Shown: positions 6,821-8,218 of the stretch, piece by piece
Layout: every line of letters begins with the position of its first letter
Numbering within the stretch: the first letter of the stretch is position 1
Origin: Chloroflexota bacterium
Lineage (GTDB): Bacteria; Chloroflexota; Dehalococcoidia; GIF9; UBA5629
DNA length: 8,218 nt
Direction of reading: 5' to 3'
NCBI GenBank assembly: GCA_026389675.1
Contig: JAPLHJ010000017.1
Location: 15,470 to 23,687, forward strand
The notes under the pieces: generated by a model
What the model was told of the DNA's origin: nothing
Seen by the model: the letters and a program-made list of their open reading frames with translations, nothing else
Databases searched by the model: none
Translations under genes and position numbers: made by a program

Positions 6821-7805
6821 CGGCACCTGGAAATCGGCCGATTCAATTAGAAAAATGTACGTGAGCTTTGGTGTTATGCCCGAATACATAGTCATTGCCT
6901 ACTGCAATCATAACATGCATGCAACTGTCAATTACTTCGCCCTTCGTTACATTGCCGGATTTGCGGATGTCAGGATGTTCATGGAATCGGCTGTAGGCTG
7001 GTGCGCGGACCCCCGGGGATTGCCATTGGTCACCTATGGCGATCACAATGCACTTAAAGAGACTAAATGGGTTTTTTACTGGGGGGTCCAGGCGCCTCCC
7101 ATTATGAATGAAACAAAGATTAGGATCGTGGACGTGAGACCCGTGAACGCGTATAACGAAGGGCATATTCCTTTTTCGTTCAACTTGCCGATCGAAAACT
7201 TTCTCTCAGAAGAAGGAGCAATACAGGCTGTAGATAAAATCGAAGCACTTCTGGGCGCCAGCGGTATTTCACGGGACTGCCGCGTCGTAGTATATGACGA
7301 TGGCGATGGCCATGATGCCGCACTTCTTTTTTGGATACTGGAATATCTGGGCCAAAGAGAAGCCAGCGTGCTTAATGGCGGATTCGCAGTCTGGAAGCAG
7401 AGTAAATACATGGTAAACAGCGATCCAGCCATAATTGATGAAAGCAAATCGGACTGGACATTCGATATATCAACCAAACCGGTTACCTATAAATCAGAAC
7501 GCTACGAGGAAAAAGTTGCTCTACCGGAGTGGGTAAACCAACATTTCCGGGATCAGGATAAGACTTTCCTTGTTTCCGGTGAAGATGAATATAGCCCCGG
7601 TTCGATTCATATTCCATGGCTAAAGAACCTGGTTGAAAATAAGCTAGATAGCGCCATAAATCTCTTCAATCTTTACAACAAGGCTGGCGTGAATCCGATG
7701 GAAGAAATCATTTGCTGTTCAGAATCAATAAGGGCTTCGGCTCACGCCTATCTGGCCCTGCGTTTGCTTGGCTATCCCAGAGTTAGAGTTTGCCTTGCGG
7801 ACTGA
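6720..7805 (+). pseudogene. Multi-rhodanese sulfurtransferase, 3' part (rest of domain 2, domains 3 and 4)
   Basis: This frame is open from GTG 6720, but rhodanese homology begins only at I-P-Y-S-F (nt 6792), so no native start is likely; ATG 6855 is the first later Met and has no ribosome site. Domain 2 continues with a candidate catalytic cysteine (nt 6903-6905) in Y-C-N-H-N-M-H. Domain 3 has I-V-D-V-R-P and Y-N-E-G-H-I-P-F-S-F, a cysteine-free loop Y-D-D-G-D-G-H, and L-N-G-G-F-A-V-W. Domain 4 is degenerate: its D-x-R is replaced by S-G-E, yet I-C-C-S-E-S-I-R-A-S (Cys codons 7713 and 7716) keeps a cysteine in the active-loop position. It ends at V-R-V-C-L-A-D, before the usual G-S-W-x-E-W segment. 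Joined with the upstream part, the gene would encode about 530 aa as two tandem two-domain sulfurtransferases. The TusA gene follows 50 nt later. Confidence 0.8.
6776..6791 (+). other. Site of inferred out-of-frame deletion in rhodanese domain 2
   Basis: These 16 nt lie between the V-K-L-V strand in one frame and I-P-Y-S-F in the next. The matching intervals in domains 1 and 3 encode 12 residues (D-x-R-P...Y..G-H), which is 36 nt. A loss of 20 nt, or 20 plus a multiple of three, explains both the missing motif and the frame change. Confidence 0.65.
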
Positions 7806-7839
7806 TATCTTCACCGTAACAAAAACTATTTTAGATAGC

Positions 7840-7858
7840 AAGGAGGTTATTTTATATG
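7840..7858 (+). promoter_or_regulatory. Strong Shine-Dalgarno site for the TusA-family gene
   Basis: AAGGAGG (7840-7846) is 9 nt before ATG 7856. It matches the site of the multi-rhodanese gene and gives the carrier efficient translation independent of the broken gene upstream. Confidence 0.85.
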
Positions 7859-8107
7859 CCTGAAATTGATTTCTCGACCGTAAAACCAGCCAAAGTAGTA
7901 GATACCAGGAGTAGTGCTTGCCCTGGCCCGTTGCTGGAAGCTAAAAAAGCGATGGGAGTAGCACGTACTGGAGAAACTATAGAATTATGGGTATCTGATC
8001 CGGAGAGCAAAGAGAACATAGTGATCTGGGCCCAAAAAGTTGGACACAACTACCTGGGGGTTATCCCCGGCGACGGCTATGATAGGATGTTTGTTACTCG
8101 GAAGTGA
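7856..8107 (+). CDS. TusA/SirA-family sulfur carrier protein
   Basis: An 83-aa cytosolic protein, typical TusA length. The signature C-P-G-P at 22-25 (D-T-R-S-S-A-C-P-G-P-L-L-E-A-K-K) holds the sulfur-accepting Cys22 at the start of the first helix. A second strand V-S-D-P-E-S-K-E-N-I and a helix-strand ending G-H-N-Y-L-G-V complete the two-layer fold. TusA proteins accept persulfide sulfur from rhodaneses or cysteine desulfurases and pass it on, for tRNA thiolation, cofactor synthesis or dissimilatory sulfur metabolism. Placed 50 nt after the multi-rhodanese gene and near a divergent CoADR-rhodanese, it more likely serves sulfane-sulfur handling than tRNA modification, but this is context inference. 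YedF- or YeeD-like relatives share the motif and cannot be excluded. Confidence 0.88.
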   Translation: MPEIDFSTVKPAKVVDTRSSACPGPLLEAKKAMGVARTGETIELWVSDPESKENIVIWAQKVGHNYLGVIPGDGYDRMFVTRK

Positions 8108-8110
8108 TGC

Positions 8111-8206
8111 GTGAAGATGGGGGGTGAGGCAGAAGTTAAAGCTGATTTCAGGCATAACCTTTCCCTTTCTACAGAAAAAGGCGCCGATGGTTATTATACA
8201 GGCTGA
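8111..8206 (+). other. Short unrecognised reading frame after TusA
   Basis: GTG 8111 opens a 31-codon frame ending at TGA 8204-8206, three bases after the TusA stop. There is no ribosome site suited to it and no resemblance to a family I know. The alternative ATG at 8107, overlapping the TusA stop, reaches a stop after six codons. Probably non-coding trailing sequence; reported because the last 111 bases otherwise hold nothing recognisable. Confidence 0.15.
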
Positions 8207-8218
8207 TTAATTGCCCGC

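Noticed and set aside
8165..8187. Possible terminator hairpin after the TusA gene
   Set aside because: Only a 4-bp TTTC/GAAA stem with no following T-tract.
1..8218. tRNA, rRNA, CRISPR arrays, insertion sequences
   Set aside because: No cloverleaf with a T-loop motif, no spaced repeat series, no transposase frame and no terminal inverted repeats were seen on reading both strands.

Overview
The window carries two functional blocks that look bacterial: close-packed genes, Shine-Dalgarno sites and sigma70-like promoter hexamers. A left block on the minus strand (207-4213) concerns sugar-acid and sugar-phosphate catabolism. A right block (4277-8107), divergent around 5966-6214, concerns sulfane-sulfur (persulfide) chemistry. 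The host looks like a free-living anaerobe or facultative bacterium with moderately high GC. A deep-branching group such as Chloroflexota or a Gram-positive anaerobe would fit, but that is a guess from gene content; no marker gene is present.

Left block. The 3' end of a LarA-type (DUF2088) racemase/epimerase gene enters on the plus strand (1-228) and overlaps the tail of a convergent KDPG aldolase gene (eda). Transcribed leftward from about 4240 are a 753-aa fusion of a GatZ/KbaZ-like domain with a PfkB sugar kinase, then a 2-keto-3-deoxygluconate kinase (kdgK), then eda 4 nt later. KdgK and Eda together convert 2-keto-3-deoxygluconate via KDPG to pyruvate and glyceraldehyde-3-phosphate (lower Entner-Doudoroff branch). 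The fusion protein is the unusual member; its substrate is unknown, but it probably feeds the same kind of phosphorylated ketose/sugar-acid metabolism. A promoter-like TTGTTA-N16-TATAAT lies in the 63-bp gap before it, so the sugar genes are probably transcribed separately from the sulfur gene upstream.

Right block. On the minus strand is a CoA-disulfide reductase-type flavoenzyme with a C-terminal rhodanese domain. Facing it, on the plus strand, is a multi-rhodanese sulfurtransferase gene followed by a small TusA-family sulfur carrier. The multi-rhodanese gene is split into two reading frames. The second rhodanese domain lacks about 20 nt exactly where D-x-R...Y..GH should be, which shifts the frame, so the gene is broken or the assembly has an error there. 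Conceptually repaired, it would encode four rhodanese domains in an inactive-active-inactive-active pattern. Persulfide formation by the rhodaneses, transfer to TusA, and reduction by the flavoenzyme form a coherent sulfur-relay module.

The 249-bp divergent intergenic region holds promoter candidates in both directions, a 12-bp AT palindrome between the -35 and -10 of one of them, and a repeated 9-mer. After 8107 only a short unrecognised reading frame is seen. I found no tRNA, rRNA, CRISPR, insertion sequence or convincing terminator.
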